Source of the DNA: Clostridium puniceum
GTDB lineage: Bacteria; Bacillota; Clostridia; Clostridiales; Clostridiaceae
DNA: 64,000 bases
Assembly: GCF_002006345.1 (NCBI RefSeq)
Contig: NZ_LZZM01000159.1
Span: 1-64,000 of the forward strand
Direction: 5' to 3'
Positions 10,378 to 22,200 of the stretch are shown one piece after another; position 1 is the first letter of the stretch; each line of letters opens with the position of its first letter. The position numbers and the translations under genes are program-made. The notes beneath the pieces were generated by a model. The model saw nothing but the letters and a program-made list of their open reading frames with translations. It was not told where the DNA came from and searched no databases.

Positions 10378-12078
10378 TTAAAAATTAAAATCATCAATAT
10401 CTACTTCCATATTATTTTCGGCATTACATTGCTGTATTTTTTGATTAAAGAATCTATTTCTGAAATCTAATAATTCTAATAACGGAGTAACAGCATTTGA
10501 ATGCAGTCTATGCCATCTTTGGTCAGCCTCATTAATTTCAACTATAGTATACGGATCAGGTATTCCTAATTCCTTTCTTTTCATAACAAACCTGTTTAAT
10601 CTGTCATATATGATTTCTCTTTGAGGATATATATCTAAAGCCCATGTTTGTGACATCAGCATTTCCCTGTATTCTTCGTTATACACTAATCTCCTTTTGT
10701 CAGACCAAATGTCTGAACAAGTTTGGCCAGTATAGTGATACGTAAATGGATTGCATTCTGCCTGCCATATATAATCTTTTAACTCTTCCAAAAGTTCTAA
10801 TGTTTTATTAAAATCTTCTTCTGTTTCACCTGGATGTCCAATAACCCAAAAGGTTGTTGTTTTAATACCAGCATTGGCAAGGTTAGTAACTGATTGTCTA
10901 ATCATCTCTGGAGTTATCTTTTTTCCCATCATGTCTAGGACATTTTGAGAGCCGCTCTCTATGCCTAATCTCGCTCTATAAAATCCACCATTTCTCCACT
11001 TTAATGCTCTTTCATATGGAATAGATTTTTCTACTCTTAAGTAAGCATCATAATAGAATGGTAAGTTATTTTTTTTTACTTTTTCTGACAATTCATCTAC
11101 TATAGGATTTAGTAATGCATCTAACATAAAAAAGTTCTGAAATCCATATTTGTTGTAGAGAAATACTTTTTCATTTAAAAGACTATCTACCATCTTTTTT
11201 CTATATTTGCCATGATACTTTACTTCATTACAAAAACTACACTCAAAAGGGCAACTAACAGACGCAAATGATGCCATATATTGATATTTATCAATATGCA
11301 AATCATCCATATCTGGGATTTTCATTTCAGAAAAGCTCATAAAAGTATTATTCATATCATCAGGAGTAAATACCCTTTTATTCCCATTTTCTCCTCTTAT
11401 AATTTTTAAAAATGGTTTTTCTCCTTCTCCAATTATTATTTTATCAATATACGCTTCTGTAGATTTTTTGAAATATTCCAAATCTTCTGATCCTATAGCC
11501 AATTGATCTGCAAAAACACCTCCACCTATAATAACTTGTATATCCTTATTAAGTTTTTTAATAATTCTTGCTGCATATATACATGCAGGTAAATTTCCTT
11601 TAAAAGCACTTAACCCTACATATTTAGAATTATATTCTTCAACATACGAAGTTACATATGCCTTTATTTTGTAAAAAAACAGTTTTGCAATTCCATCTAA
11701 CTGCAATTTAAGATCCTTGTCCGCTTCTATAAAAAATGTATTTTTTATAATTTCCCCAAAAAGCTTGTCATAAGCTCCTTCATCAACTTTATTAATATAT
11801 GCCATTAAGTGATTTCTCCAAACATCCAAACCAATATTAAAAATATTTCCCTGCCTTTCTTCTGGAATATTACGTTTAAGTATTTCAAAATAATCATAGT
11901 AAAGTTGTAATAATTCATCATCAGTATTGGCATCACATACCTTAGCTTCATATCCAAATTCTTTCAGATAAGTCTTTATAAATACCACTCCTTGTGGCGG
12001 TATTAATGGATCCAGCATTGGTAGAACAAACAAAACTATTCTGTCTTCATTGTTTTTTTTAATATTATCCATATACAT
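10378..12078 (-). CDS. Cobalamin-binding radical SAM enzyme with an NRPS-like C-terminal tail
   Basis: A 566-residue protein. The N-terminal half (to about 230) is a B12-binding Rossmann domain (P-P-x-G-V, Y-V-G-L-S-A-F, I-I-G-G-G, G-E-G-E). The second half carries C-P-F-E-C-S-F-C, the CxxxCxxC site for the 4Fe-4S cluster that cleaves S-adenosylmethionine, with G-I-E-S-G-S and G-H-P-G-E-T motifs. This class mostly methylates unactivated carbon (or phosphorus) or does rearrangements. It sits between two NRPS genes (29 bp from the upstream stop, 39 bp to the next start), so it very probably acts on the peptide or one of its amino acids. Its last residues, V-D-I-D-D-F-N-F, closely resemble the tails of the two preceding synthetases and suggest docking to the assembly line. 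The ATG at 12078 follows AGGAGAG. Confidence 0.9.
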   Translation of the reverse strand: MYMDNIKKNNEDRIVLFVLPMLDPLIPPQGVVFIKTYLKEFGYEAKVCDANTDDELLQLYYDYFEILKRNIPEERQGNIFNIGLDVWRNHLMAYINKVDEGAYDKLFGEIIKNTFFIEADKDLKLQLDGIAKLFFYKIKAYVTSYVEEYNSKYVGLSAFKGNLPACIYAARIIKKLNKDIQVIIGGGVFADQLAIGSEDLEYFKKSTEAYIDKIIIGEGEKPFLKIIRGENGNKRVFTPDDMNNTFMSFSEMKIPDMDDLHIDKYQYMASFASVSCPFECSFCNEVKYHGKYRKKMVDSLLNEKVFLYNKYGFQNFFMLDALLNPIVDELSEKVKKNNLPFYYDAYLRVEKSIPYERALKWRNGGFYRARLGIESGSQNVLDMMGKKITPEMIRQSVTNLANAGIKTTTFWVIGHPGETEEDFNKTLELLEELKDYIWQAECNPFTYHYTGQTCSDIWSDKRRLVYNEEYREMLMSQTWALDIYPQREIIYDRLNRFVMKRKELGIPDPYTIVEINEADQRWHRLHSNAVTPLLELLDFRNRFFNQKIQQCNAENNMEVDIDDFNF

Positions 12079-12107
12079 GCCTCTCTCCTAGTACTATTTC
12101 ATATACA

Positions 12108-15100
12108 CTAAAAATCAAATTCACCTTCTAGTTCAACTATTTCTGCTTTTTCATAAATCAAATTAATATCTATTTGATTTATATTTATTTCTGTCTCTTC
12201 AATGACTTGTCTAATTATGGAAATAAAATTATCTATAACAAGCTGCATGCTTGATCGTTTAAAAATATCTGTTGAGTACTCTAGCTTAAGATTTATGCAA
12301 TCTTGTTTATCATATATTTCAAAATACGTATCGAATTTAGCTTCTCTATATCCACTATCAAATGGCGTTATTTGAAGTCCATCTATACAAATATCTCCAA
12401 TTTCCATATTCTGAACCGCTAGCGCATTATCAAATATTGGATTTCTTGAATTATCTCTTTCTACCTGTAAGCTTTTAACCATATCATCAAAGGAATAATC
12501 CTTATTCTTAAATGCTTGAAGCACATTTTTCTTAATTTCCTGCAAGTATTCTTCAAATCTAAGCTTTTCACAAACTCTGTTTTTTATTGGAATCATATTT
12601 ATGAACATACCTATCAAATTTTGAATGTCTGGATTATTTCGACCTGCAATAGGAATTCCAACTATTACCTCATCTTTATTTATAAATTTGGATATTAATA
12701 TGTTGTAAACTGCTAAATATAACATAAAGTTAGTTACATTGTTTTTCATACAATATTGATCTATATTTTGCTTAATTAAATTTTCAATTCTACCCTCTAT
12801 TAAGTCTCCATTAAACGTAACCTTAGATTTTCTTTCATAATCTAAAGGAAAACTTGAATCAGGAATTTCTGTGGATAGATACTCACTCCAATATTTACCT
12901 TGTTCTTTATACTTATCTAACTTGATATACTCATTATGCCATTCAACAAAATCTTTATACTGTATCTCTAATTTTGGTAATTTTTCCTCATTATAAATAC
13001 TCATAAATTCATTAACTATAATTCCCAATGAACTACCATCAGAAATTATATGATGCATATCAATTCCCATAACATAGTGATTTGTAGAAAGTTTGATTAA
13101 TGCTACTCTTATCAAAGGCGGTCTCTCCAATTCAAACGGTTTTATAAATTCTCTTGATTTTACTTGCACATTTTCTTCAGTTGCTTGCATAATCTCTACC
13201 TTGAATTCAAAATCATCAATAATAAATTGCTTAGGTACATCATTTATCATTCTGAAACCCGTTCTTAATACTTCATGCCTTCGAATAATTTTTATAAAAC
13301 TAGTTTCTATTTTTTTATAATCAAACTCTCCCTTTATTTCAAAGAAACCTGACATATTATACCCAGTACCTCTTTCATCAATTTGCTGAATAAAATATAG
13401 CCTTTGTTGCGAAGGAGTAAGAGCGTAGTAGTCTTTTTTATCTACTCTTTTAATTTCATAACCCTCAATGTCTTGAGAAGAATTAATTTTCGGAATTAAA
13501 TAATCACAAAATTCACCTAAAGTAGAATATCCAAATATATCCTCTATGGATAAAACCACATTGAATATTTTCCTTAATTTCAATATAATTACACTTGCTT
13601 TTAATGAATGTCCACCTATTTCAAAAAAATTATCATCCATTTTTATAGTGTTTTCATTTATTCCAAGAACTTCTGCCCACGCAGTTCTAACTTTATTGAT
13701 AATATTGTTTTCAGTATTAAAGTTTGAATTCTTAATGATTTCTCTAAACGGAGCTAGTAATGCCCTTGTATTTATTTTTCCACTTGTAGTTAAAGGCATA
13801 TTATCTATTTTAACTACATATTCTGGTATCATATAATCTGGTAAAAATTTTTTTAATTCTTCTTTCATATCTTTAAGGCTCAGTTTTTTCATGCCACTAT
13901 AGTAAGCACATAAATCTACTATCCCAGTTGATGGATTTGTTAGAGGTAACACAATACTTTTAACATTAAATAACTCTTCAATTCTACGCTCTATTTCTCC
14001 AAGTTCAATTCTATACCCTCTAAGTTTTATCTGAGAATCGCTTCGTCCATGATAAACAATATTCCCATCACTTCCCAATGAACAGGTATCTCCAGTTTTA
14101 TACATTATTTCTCCATTAATATAAGGGTTCTCAATGAATTTTTCATTATTCAACGCCTCATTATTAATATATCCAGGAGTTAAACAAACTCCTGATAAAT
14201 ATAAATCTCCAATTATACCTATAGGTTGAATTTTTAATTGTTTATTCATAATATAAACTTTTGTATTATCAATAGGCTTACCAATCGGAATATAATCATA
14301 CACACGATCACGTTCCACATTAAAATAAGTTACATCAACTGCAGCTTCTGTTGGACCATATAAATTAACTAATTTTACATGATTATAAAATAATTCAGAT
14401 TTGTAAAATCTTTCACATAAATTTATAGCAAGCTTTTCCCCACTTACAAAAACGAATTTTAATGATTTAAATTCTATATCTTTCTCGTCTTCATAAAATT
14501 GTAGGAACATATCTAACATTGCTGGTACGAAATGTACAACCGTAATATTATGCTTATTGAAATATTTACTTAATTTCTCAGGATACTTTTCATGACCTTC
14601 ACTTACGATACATAATTTGCTTTTGCAAAATGTCCAAAGAAATAATTCCCATAATGAAACATCAAAAGTTACAGGAGTTTTCTGTAAGAAAAAATCTTTC
14701 TCATTTAATCTATATTTATCTCTCATCCAAATTAATCTATTTACAATAGATTTATGTTTAATTGGTACACCCTTTGGTGTTCCTGTTGATCCTGATGTAT
14801 AAATAATATAAGCTATATCATCATTTGATATATTAACTAATGGTCTTTTATTATATTCATCACTTTCCCCAAGCATTTCTGTAATGTTTAAACACTCAAT
14901 TTTATAATCACTTAAATTATTTTTTTCAAAAACTATCATTTTTTCAAATCCACTGTCTTGTTGAATAAGCTGCAATCTTTCATTAGGGCAGTTTATATCT
15001 ATTGGTAAATATGAACATCCTGCTTTTAAAATCCCCATCATTGCCGACAGCATTTCTGGTGACTTTTTCATTTTAACAGCAACTATTTCCTTCTTTTTTA

Positions 15101-16049
15101 CATTGTTATTTATCAGAAAATTAGCCACTTTATTTGACATATTTTCAAATTCAAGATATGTAATGACTTTATTTTCATAATAAATAGCATTCTTACTTGG
15201 ATTTTTATCAACGCATTCCTCAAGGAAACTATGTAATAGACTGCTGGAATCTATGGGCGAATCAGTATTATTAAATTCATTAATAATTGCATTCATCTTC
15301 CTTTCTTTCATTAATGAAATATCACATATTTTTCTATCTGAATTTTCCAAAAGTGTTCTAATCACATGCTTAAAATTTTCTATAAGATCTTTAATAATAA
15401 ATTTATAGAAAACTCCATTATCATAATGAACCTTAATTTTAATGCAATTATCAGAAATTAAACTCTCGAAATTTAATATTCCATAAAAATTATCGTAGCT
15501 GTCCCTTTCATGAATTGTATTTGAAAACAACAGTAATTCATACAGTTCTTTTATAGAACTACTATTAATGGAATCAGATACTTTAATTAATTCTTCTAAA
15601 GGCAATACACTACTATTAATGTATTTAGAAAAAGTCTTCCCTATATTAATTAGATTATCTTTAAAACTTTTTTGATTATCTATTTGAACTCTAATAGGTA
15701 TAACTTCATTTTTATTATCTTGTAAAGACCTCATAGAAGGTATTGCAAAACTTATTCTATTCTTTTCTGAATACATAGACAATAATATCGACACCATTGT
15801 ATTTAATATGATAAATGTGGTTTTCGGCAAATCTTTTGACATAATCCTAAGCTTACTTCTTAAATCATCATCTAAAATAAAACTTTCAGTTTCATACTGT
15901 CCACTCAATTTTGAACTTTTCATATGAAAACATTCAAATATACTTCCCTCATCAATAATTTCATTTATTTCCTTAATCCAAAACTCCTTTTCCTCAAAAT
16001 ATTTAGCACAAAGTATGGAAAATGATTTGGTATTTTTAATCTGCTGCAT
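12108..16049 (-). CDS. NRPS: partial C, A (Ser), PCP, C
   Basis: A 1313-residue elongation synthetase. Residues 1-250 resemble only the C-terminal lobe of a condensation domain (no HHxxxDG). They are followed by an A domain (Y-T-S-G-S-T-G-T-P-K-G near 412), PCP (I-G-G-H-S-L-K near 813) and a full C domain (HHIISDG near 1000). The pocket residues read D-V-W-H-F-S-L-V-D(-K), essentially the textbook serine code (D-V-W-H-L-S-L-I-D-K). The protein ends in E-G-E-F-D-F, a short acidic/aromatic tail shared with its neighbours. AAGGGGG precedes the ATG at 16049. Module boundaries therefore fall between C and A: the preceding protein ends with the C domain that should use this seryl-PCP as acceptor. 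Confidence 0.94.
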   Translation of the reverse strand: MQQIKNTKSFSILCAKYFEEKEFWIKEINEIIDEGSIFECFHMKSSKLSGQYETESFILDDDLRSKLRIMSKDLPKTTFIILNTMVSILLSMYSEKNRISFAIPSMRSLQDNKNEVIPIRVQIDNQKSFKDNLINIGKTFSKYINSSVLPLEELIKVSDSINSSSIKELYELLLFSNTIHERDSYDNFYGILNFESLISDNCIKIKVHYDNGVFYKFIIKDLIENFKHVIRTLLENSDRKICDISLMKERKMNAIINEFNNTDSPIDSSSLLHSFLEECVDKNPSKNAIYYENKVITYLEFENMSNKVANFLINNNVKKKEIVAVKMKKSPEMLSAMMGILKAGCSYLPIDINCPNERLQLIQQDSGFEKMIVFEKNNLSDYKIECLNITEMLGESDEYNKRPLVNISNDDIAYIIYTSGSTGTPKGVPIKHKSIVNRLIWMRDKYRLNEKDFFLQKTPVTFDVSLWELFLWTFCKSKLCIVSEGHEKYPEKLSKYFNKHNITVVHFVPAMLDMFLQFYEDEKDIEFKSLKFVFVSGEKLAINLCERFYKSELFYNHVKLVNLYGPTEAAVDVTYFNVERDRVYDYIPIGKPIDNTKVYIMNKQLKIQPIGIIGDLYLSGVCLTPGYINNEALNNEKFIENPYINGEIMYKTGDTCSLGSDGNIVYHGRSDSQIKLRGYRIELGEIERRIEELFNVKSIVLPLTNPSTGIVDLCAYYSGMKKLSLKDMKEELKKFLPDYMIPEYVVKIDNMPLTTSGKINTRALLAPFREIIKNSNFNTENNIINKVRTAWAEVLGINENTIKMDDNFFEIGGHSLKASVIILKLRKIFNVVLSIEDIFGYSTLGEFCDYLIPKINSSQDIEGYEIKRVDKKDYYALTPSQQRLYFIQQIDERGTGYNMSGFFEIKGEFDYKKIETSFIKIIRRHEVLRTGFRMINDVPKQFIIDDFEFKVEIMQATEENVQVKSREFIKPFELERPPLIRVALIKLSTNHYVMGIDMHHIISDGSSLGIIVNEFMSIYNEEKLPKLEIQYKDFVEWHNEYIKLDKYKEQGKYWSEYLSTEIPDSSFPLDYERKSKVTFNGDLIEGRIENLIKQNIDQYCMKNNVTNFMLYLAVYNILISKFINKDEVIVGIPIAGRNNPDIQNLIGMFINMIPIKNRVCEKLRFEEYLQEIKKNVLQAFKNKDYSFDDMVKSLQVERDNSRNPIFDNALAVQNMEIGDICIDGLQITPFDSGYREAKFDTYFEIYDKQDCINLKLEYSTDIFKRSSMQLVIDNFISIIRQVIEETEININQIDINLIYEKAEIVELEGEFDF

Positions 16050-16158
16050 TTTAAACCCCCTTCAAAAATATTGATATAATATTTTCCCAACTTAATTTTG
16101 AATATGCAAACATAATTATCCACTTTTTATACAATACACATACACTACTATAAATTGG

Positions 16159-16186
16159 TTGGCAAGAATACATAGACCCTTACCAA
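16159..16186 (-). other. Hairpin in the gap between two NRPS genes
   Basis: In the 174-bp gap after the 4.6-k-residue synthetase, an 8-bp stem (16159-16166 with 16179-16186, one G-T pair) with a 12-base loop is seen on the minus-strand transcript. No T run follows, so it is not a good terminator; it may tune or process the long mRNA. Confidence 0.3.
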
Positions 16187-16223
16187 CTTAATCTAATTTT
16201 ATTTTTCTATAGTTAATAAATCA

Positions 16224-19200
16224 TTAAAATTCAAAATTAAACTCTTCATTATTAGCGTTACATTCAATTATATCGAATGTTAAATTAATATCCTTCAAAA
16301 TAACTTGCGGATCATTTATAACTTTATCTACAATTTCTATGAAATGATTACTCATTGCAATAACTGTATCTTTTCTGAATAATTCCGTAGAATACTCAAA
16401 CTCAAACTCTATACTGTCACTTCCTTCTGAAGCTTGAAGTAAAATATCAAATTTAGAAGTCTTCTCATCAAATTCAAATGTTTTAAATTTCAAATCACCA
16501 ATTTCCACATCAGTATTTTCGATATATTGAAGTAAAACAAACATAGTATCAAATAGTGGATTTCTATTTCTTAATCTTTTCAACTTCAATTTTTCAACAA
16601 TCATCTCAAATGGATAATCTTGATTATCAAAAGATTCAACAGTCAAATTCTTAATTTTTTGAATATAGTCTGCGAATGTTAATTTATCTTCAACAAATAA
16701 TTTCATCGGTAAAGTGTTTACAAACATTCCTACAATATTTTGAATATCAACAATATATCTTCCTGATGTTGGCGATCCAATTATAATATCATTTTGCTTA
16801 GAATATTTATTAATTAATACTCCATAACATCCTAATAAAAACATATATAATGTAATATTACATTCATTGATGTAACTGCTTATTGAGCTTTTTAACTCTT
16901 CACCAACATTAAACTTAACTCTATCACCAACAAAGTTTTTAATACCAGGTCTAGGGAAGTCAGTAGGCAATTCAAGTATTGGCACTCCATCATTGAATTT
17001 ATTAATCCAAAATTCTTCCATGGATATTATTGCTTTGGATACCATCATATTATTTTTCCAATGGCAAAACTCCTTATACTGTATTGGTAATTCTTCTAGT
17101 TCTTCACCATTATAAAACTTAGCAAAATCCTGTATTAAAATACCTATCGAGATACCATCTGAAATAATATGGTGCATGTCAAAGACCATTACATGTTCAA
17201 ATTCATCTACTTTGATTACACATACCCTAAGTAACGGAGCTTTTTTTAAATCAAATGGTTTTCTAAATTCTCCTATTACGTTACTTATTTTCTCTCTATC
17301 TTCTTCTAAATAGACAATATCTAAGTTCACTGAATTTTTTATCTTTTGCTTTGGTCCATCATCAATCTCAATAATAGAAGTCCTAAGAGCTTCGTGCCTT
17401 ATTATCAAACTATCAAGACTGTTTTTCACTTTATCGTAATCAAGCTTACCGTAAACCGTAACTATTTTTGAAATATTATATGCTGTTGATTTACTACCAT
17501 ATTGCTCCATTACATACACTCTATTTTGAGCTGTAGACATATCATAGTACTCTCTTATCGGTAATTTCTGAATTTTAATATTATTAACAGCACTCTTTTT
17601 ATCAACTATTTTACTAAGTAGTTTTACTGTTGGATTATTAAAAAACTCTGCTGTCTTAATTTGAATATTTAACTTATCCATAATCTTTGAAGTAATTATT
17701 ATTGATTTTAAAGAATCACCACCTGATTCAAAAAAGTTATGATTAATTCCCATTCTTTTTATTCCAAGTGTCTCTTTAAACATATTTAATAACGTAATTT
17801 CTGTTTTACTTCTTGGCATATCCTCTTCATCTTCTTGTGACTCTCCAACTATCTCAATTAGACCTGAATTTTTTATTTCAAATGCACTGTTATTCATCAT
17901 TGGTATGCTTATGTCAAACCTATGCTTATCAAAAGAGTATGTCGGTAATGGTATTCGCTTTCCGTCATTTCTTTCTATTTTTGTCCAATCAATTTCAATA
18001 CCTTGATTCCACAAATCCGAAATTGCATTTAAGAAATATTCATTGTCATCACAAATATATTTTTCATTCCTAATAGAAGTAATATATATATTTTGTTCAT
18101 TATCGTCTGAAGTTTCCTTAAGAAAATTAGTCAAGGTATTTCCTGGACCAATTTCTATAAATATATTGTTTTTTATTTCAGTTAACACTTTGCTTCCATG
18201 CAAAAACTTAACTGTACTTCTTAAATGTCTTACCCAATATGCAGAATCTACTGGTTTTGATGAACTGTACCACTTTCCATCTACATTAGAAATAAAATCA
18301 ATTTTAGGTAAATTGAATTTAATATCTTTTATACTACTTTGAAACTCACCTAATACTGAATCCATAACACTTGAATGAAACGCTTTATTTATTTTTAGAA
18401 CTTGTACATAAATCTTCATCTCTTTTAACTTTTTAATGAAGTTAAATATACCTTCTTGGCTTCCAGAAAGAACACATTGATTCTCCTTATTAATTGCTGC
18501 TATTGAAATTCCATCAGGAATTCCTAAATTATTTAGTTCCTTTTCTGATAATTTTACTGCAGCCATTGCACCTTCTTGTGAACTTTGCATTATTTCGCCA
18601 CGTTTTACCACAAAATATAATGCATCATAAAGATCTATTACACCAGAAACGCACGCTGCTGTCACTTCCCCTAAACTATGTCCAATGACCGTATGTGGTT
18701 TAATACCGGCTTCAATAAGTAATTGGGCTATTGCATATTCAAGTACAAATAATATTGGTTGAGTTATTTTTGTTTCATTAATTATAGAGCTATCTTCTAT
18801 TTTTTCTGTGTATAGAATCTGAAGCAAATCCAAACCAAATTTTGTTTTGATATATTCAAAACATTCATTAATAATCTCTCTAAATCGACAATTGTTCTCA
18901 TATAGGTCTTTTCCCATTTCAACATATTGTGTGCCTTGACCAGAAAATAAGAAAATTATATTTTTATCATTCTTTTTAACACCTCTTCTTATATCACTCT
19001 TCGTCTTTAACTTATTTTTAAGTTCGCTTATATTTTTGCATACAATACTACTTCTATAATTAAAATGCTTTCTGCCATATTTTAGTGTATATTCTATGTC
19101 TTCTAAGTTAATCAAATCATTATTTTCCAAATATTTTAGTAATTTTTCTTCATATGCCTTGAGCGAACTAGGTGATTTTGCTGATAAAGTTATGACTCTT

Positions 19201-22200
19201 GCATTATCATTTATAGGCTCATGGTAATTTTCAATTGGAGCTTCCTCTAAAATTATATGAGCATTAGTTCCACCTATTCCAAATGAACTAATACCAGCTC
19301 TTCGTGGCATATTATCTGTATCCCACTTTTTAGCAACCTTCGGAAATGAAATTCTAGAATCTTTAAGAATAAAATTCTCATTTGGCTCCTCAAAATTCAC
19401 TAGTGGTGGAATTACTTTATTATATATTGATAGTGATGTCTTAATTAATCCAGCTATACCTGATGCTGTATCTAAATGACCTATACTAGATTTAACAGCT
19501 CCTATGTTGAGTTTTTCTTTACTCCGTGCTGTATCATATGCCATTTTTAAGCCCTCAATTTCAATTGGGTCTCCTAATATGGTTCCTGTTCCATGAGTTT
19601 CAATATACGTTATTGTCTCTGGCACTACATTCGCTTCTTTCAATGCCCCTTTAATAACTTCATATTGTCCTTTAACACTAGGTGCAGTAAATCCTACTTT
19701 TTGCGAACCATCATTGTTTATATAACTACCTTTAATTACAGAGTAAATATGATCTTTATCCCTAATTGCATCTGACATCCTTTTAAGAAGAACAACACCA
19801 ACGCCATCACCATTAACAGTTCCTTTAGCATTTTTATCGAATGCTCTGCAATTACCATCTGGTGATAAGATCATTCCTTCATTAAATAAATAACCTGATT
19901 TAACTGGTAATGAAATTGAGACACCTCCAGCTATCGCCATATCACATTTTCCACTTTTTAAATATTCACAAGCTATATCTATATTTACAAGGGATGTAGA
20001 GCAACCCGTTTGTATATTTAATGCTGGTCCTCTAAGATTGAAATTATAAGCAATTCTTGTGCTAAAGAAATCTTTGTCATTTAATATACTCGCTTCATAT
20101 CTTTCTATCGGATTGTTCATATTTGAAAAATTTCTAGTAATCCAGCCTATATTAGAGGCTGCACCTATAAAAACTCCTATACTCTTTTTATATTTGTCAG
20201 GCACATATCCAGCATTTTCAAATACTTCCCAGCATGTTTCATGTAAAAGTCTCAATTGGGGATCCATAACCGATGCTTCTTTAGGAGAAAATCCAAAAAA
20301 TTTATAGTCAAAAGTATCAACATCATTTATTATTCCTTTTGCTTTAACAAAGTTATTATTTTGAACTAAATTTGCATCAAATCCAGCATTAATTAATTCC
20401 TCGTTATTAAAATGAGTAATATTGTTTACTCCATTATAAATATTTCTCCAAAAACTATTAATATCCTCAGCACCAGGAACTCTAGCTGCCATTCCTATTA
20501 TTGCTATATCATCTTCTTTCTCTAATCTACAAAAAGTAACTTCTTCACTTTCACCATCCTCAATTTTATTTAATTGCTGTATATAGTGGCTTAAACTATT
20601 TACGGTTGGGTAAGTAAATACATTAACAACAGAAATCTCTATTCCCAGCTTCTCATTAATTAATGTAGTTATTTTCACTGCATCTAAGGAATTTCCTCCA
20701 AGATCAAATAAATTTTCTTCTTTATCAAAAGAACCTATTCCAAGCACTTCTACCCATATTCCATAAATCTTATCATTTAGCTTTCCTTTCTCCTCTTTTG
20801 GGCTATATGTCGTCTCTAAATTCGCATATGGTTTTGGAAAAGCTTTCAGATCTAGTTTCCCATTTAATGTAGTCGGAATTCTATCGATTCTTACAAAATA
20901 AGAAGGTACCATATACTGTGGCAAATTATTTTTTAGGAATCCTGTTAACTCCTTACTGTTCAATTCATTTTTAGAAGTATAATATGCACATAAATAATCA
21001 GATTCCCTATCATCCCTTCTTACAATTACAGTAGAATTTTCTATTCCAGGATAACTTTTTAAATTATATTCTATTTCACCTAATTCAATCCTATATCCAC
21101 GTAACTTTACCTGATAGTCACTTCTACCTATAAACTCTAAATTTCCATCCGCATACCACCTTGCAATATCACCTGTTTTATAAATCATTTCATCCTTATT
21201 GAAAGGATTAACCCTAAACTTTGAATCAGTTAAATTTTTATCATTTATGTAGCCTAGAGATAAACACTTTCCTGCTATATACAAATCTCCATGTACATTT
21301 ATTGGGCAGCATTTCATATTTTCATCTAAAACATAGTATTGTGAGTTTTGTATGGGTTTTCCATAAGGTATACTCTTCCAATTACTACAAACTGAAGTTA
21401 TATTATAATAATTTGACCATATAGTAGCCTCTGTAGCTCCCCCAAGGCTTATTACCTTTGCCTTTATAAAGTGATTTCTTATGTCGTCTGGTAAAGATAC
21501 TGGAATCCAATCACCACTCAAAAACACTAATCTTAACAATTGATTCTTGATTTTTTGTCTTTTTATAAATGGAACTAGCTGTTGAAGCATAGCAGGAGCT
21601 GAATTCCAAAATGTAATTTCTTGACTTTCTATTATATCTACTAATTTCTCTGGACTTTTTACCTCTTCATGATTAGCAACATAAATAGAACCACCAGCAC
21701 TAAAGACACCAAAAATGTCATATACAGATAAATCAAATGCTAATGAAGCAACAGATAGAACCCTATCATTTTCGCTTACATTATATTCTCTATTTACCCA
21801 TTCAATTATGTTTACTACACTTTTATGATTCACCATTACCCCTTTAGGCTCTCCTGTGGAACCTGAAGTGAATATAACATATGCAATATCTTCTGAATTC
21901 CTTTCAATTTTAGGAAGAGGTGCCATATCATCTTGAAAAATATCCAGATTTTCATTTTTATGTTTTAACTTTATCTCGCTTTCAACCCCACTATACACCA
22001 TAACATTTTCAATCAGATTATACTCTCTCTGAAAATTTTCGTATTTCTCTAAAGTGGAAAGATCAATTGCTATAGTTCCTAACCTAGAAGTTTCTACAAT
22101 TTTTTTAATTCTTGCATCAGGTGTTACAGGATCAATAGGCACATATGAACATCCAATTTTTAAGATTCCCATTACACTTGCAATCATTCCATAATTTCGT

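Noticed and set aside
20520-21900. Possible heterocyclisation (Cy) domain for the Cys module
   Set aside because: The C domain before the Cys A domain has HHIVADG, a normal condensation motif, not the DxxxxD motif of Cy domains.
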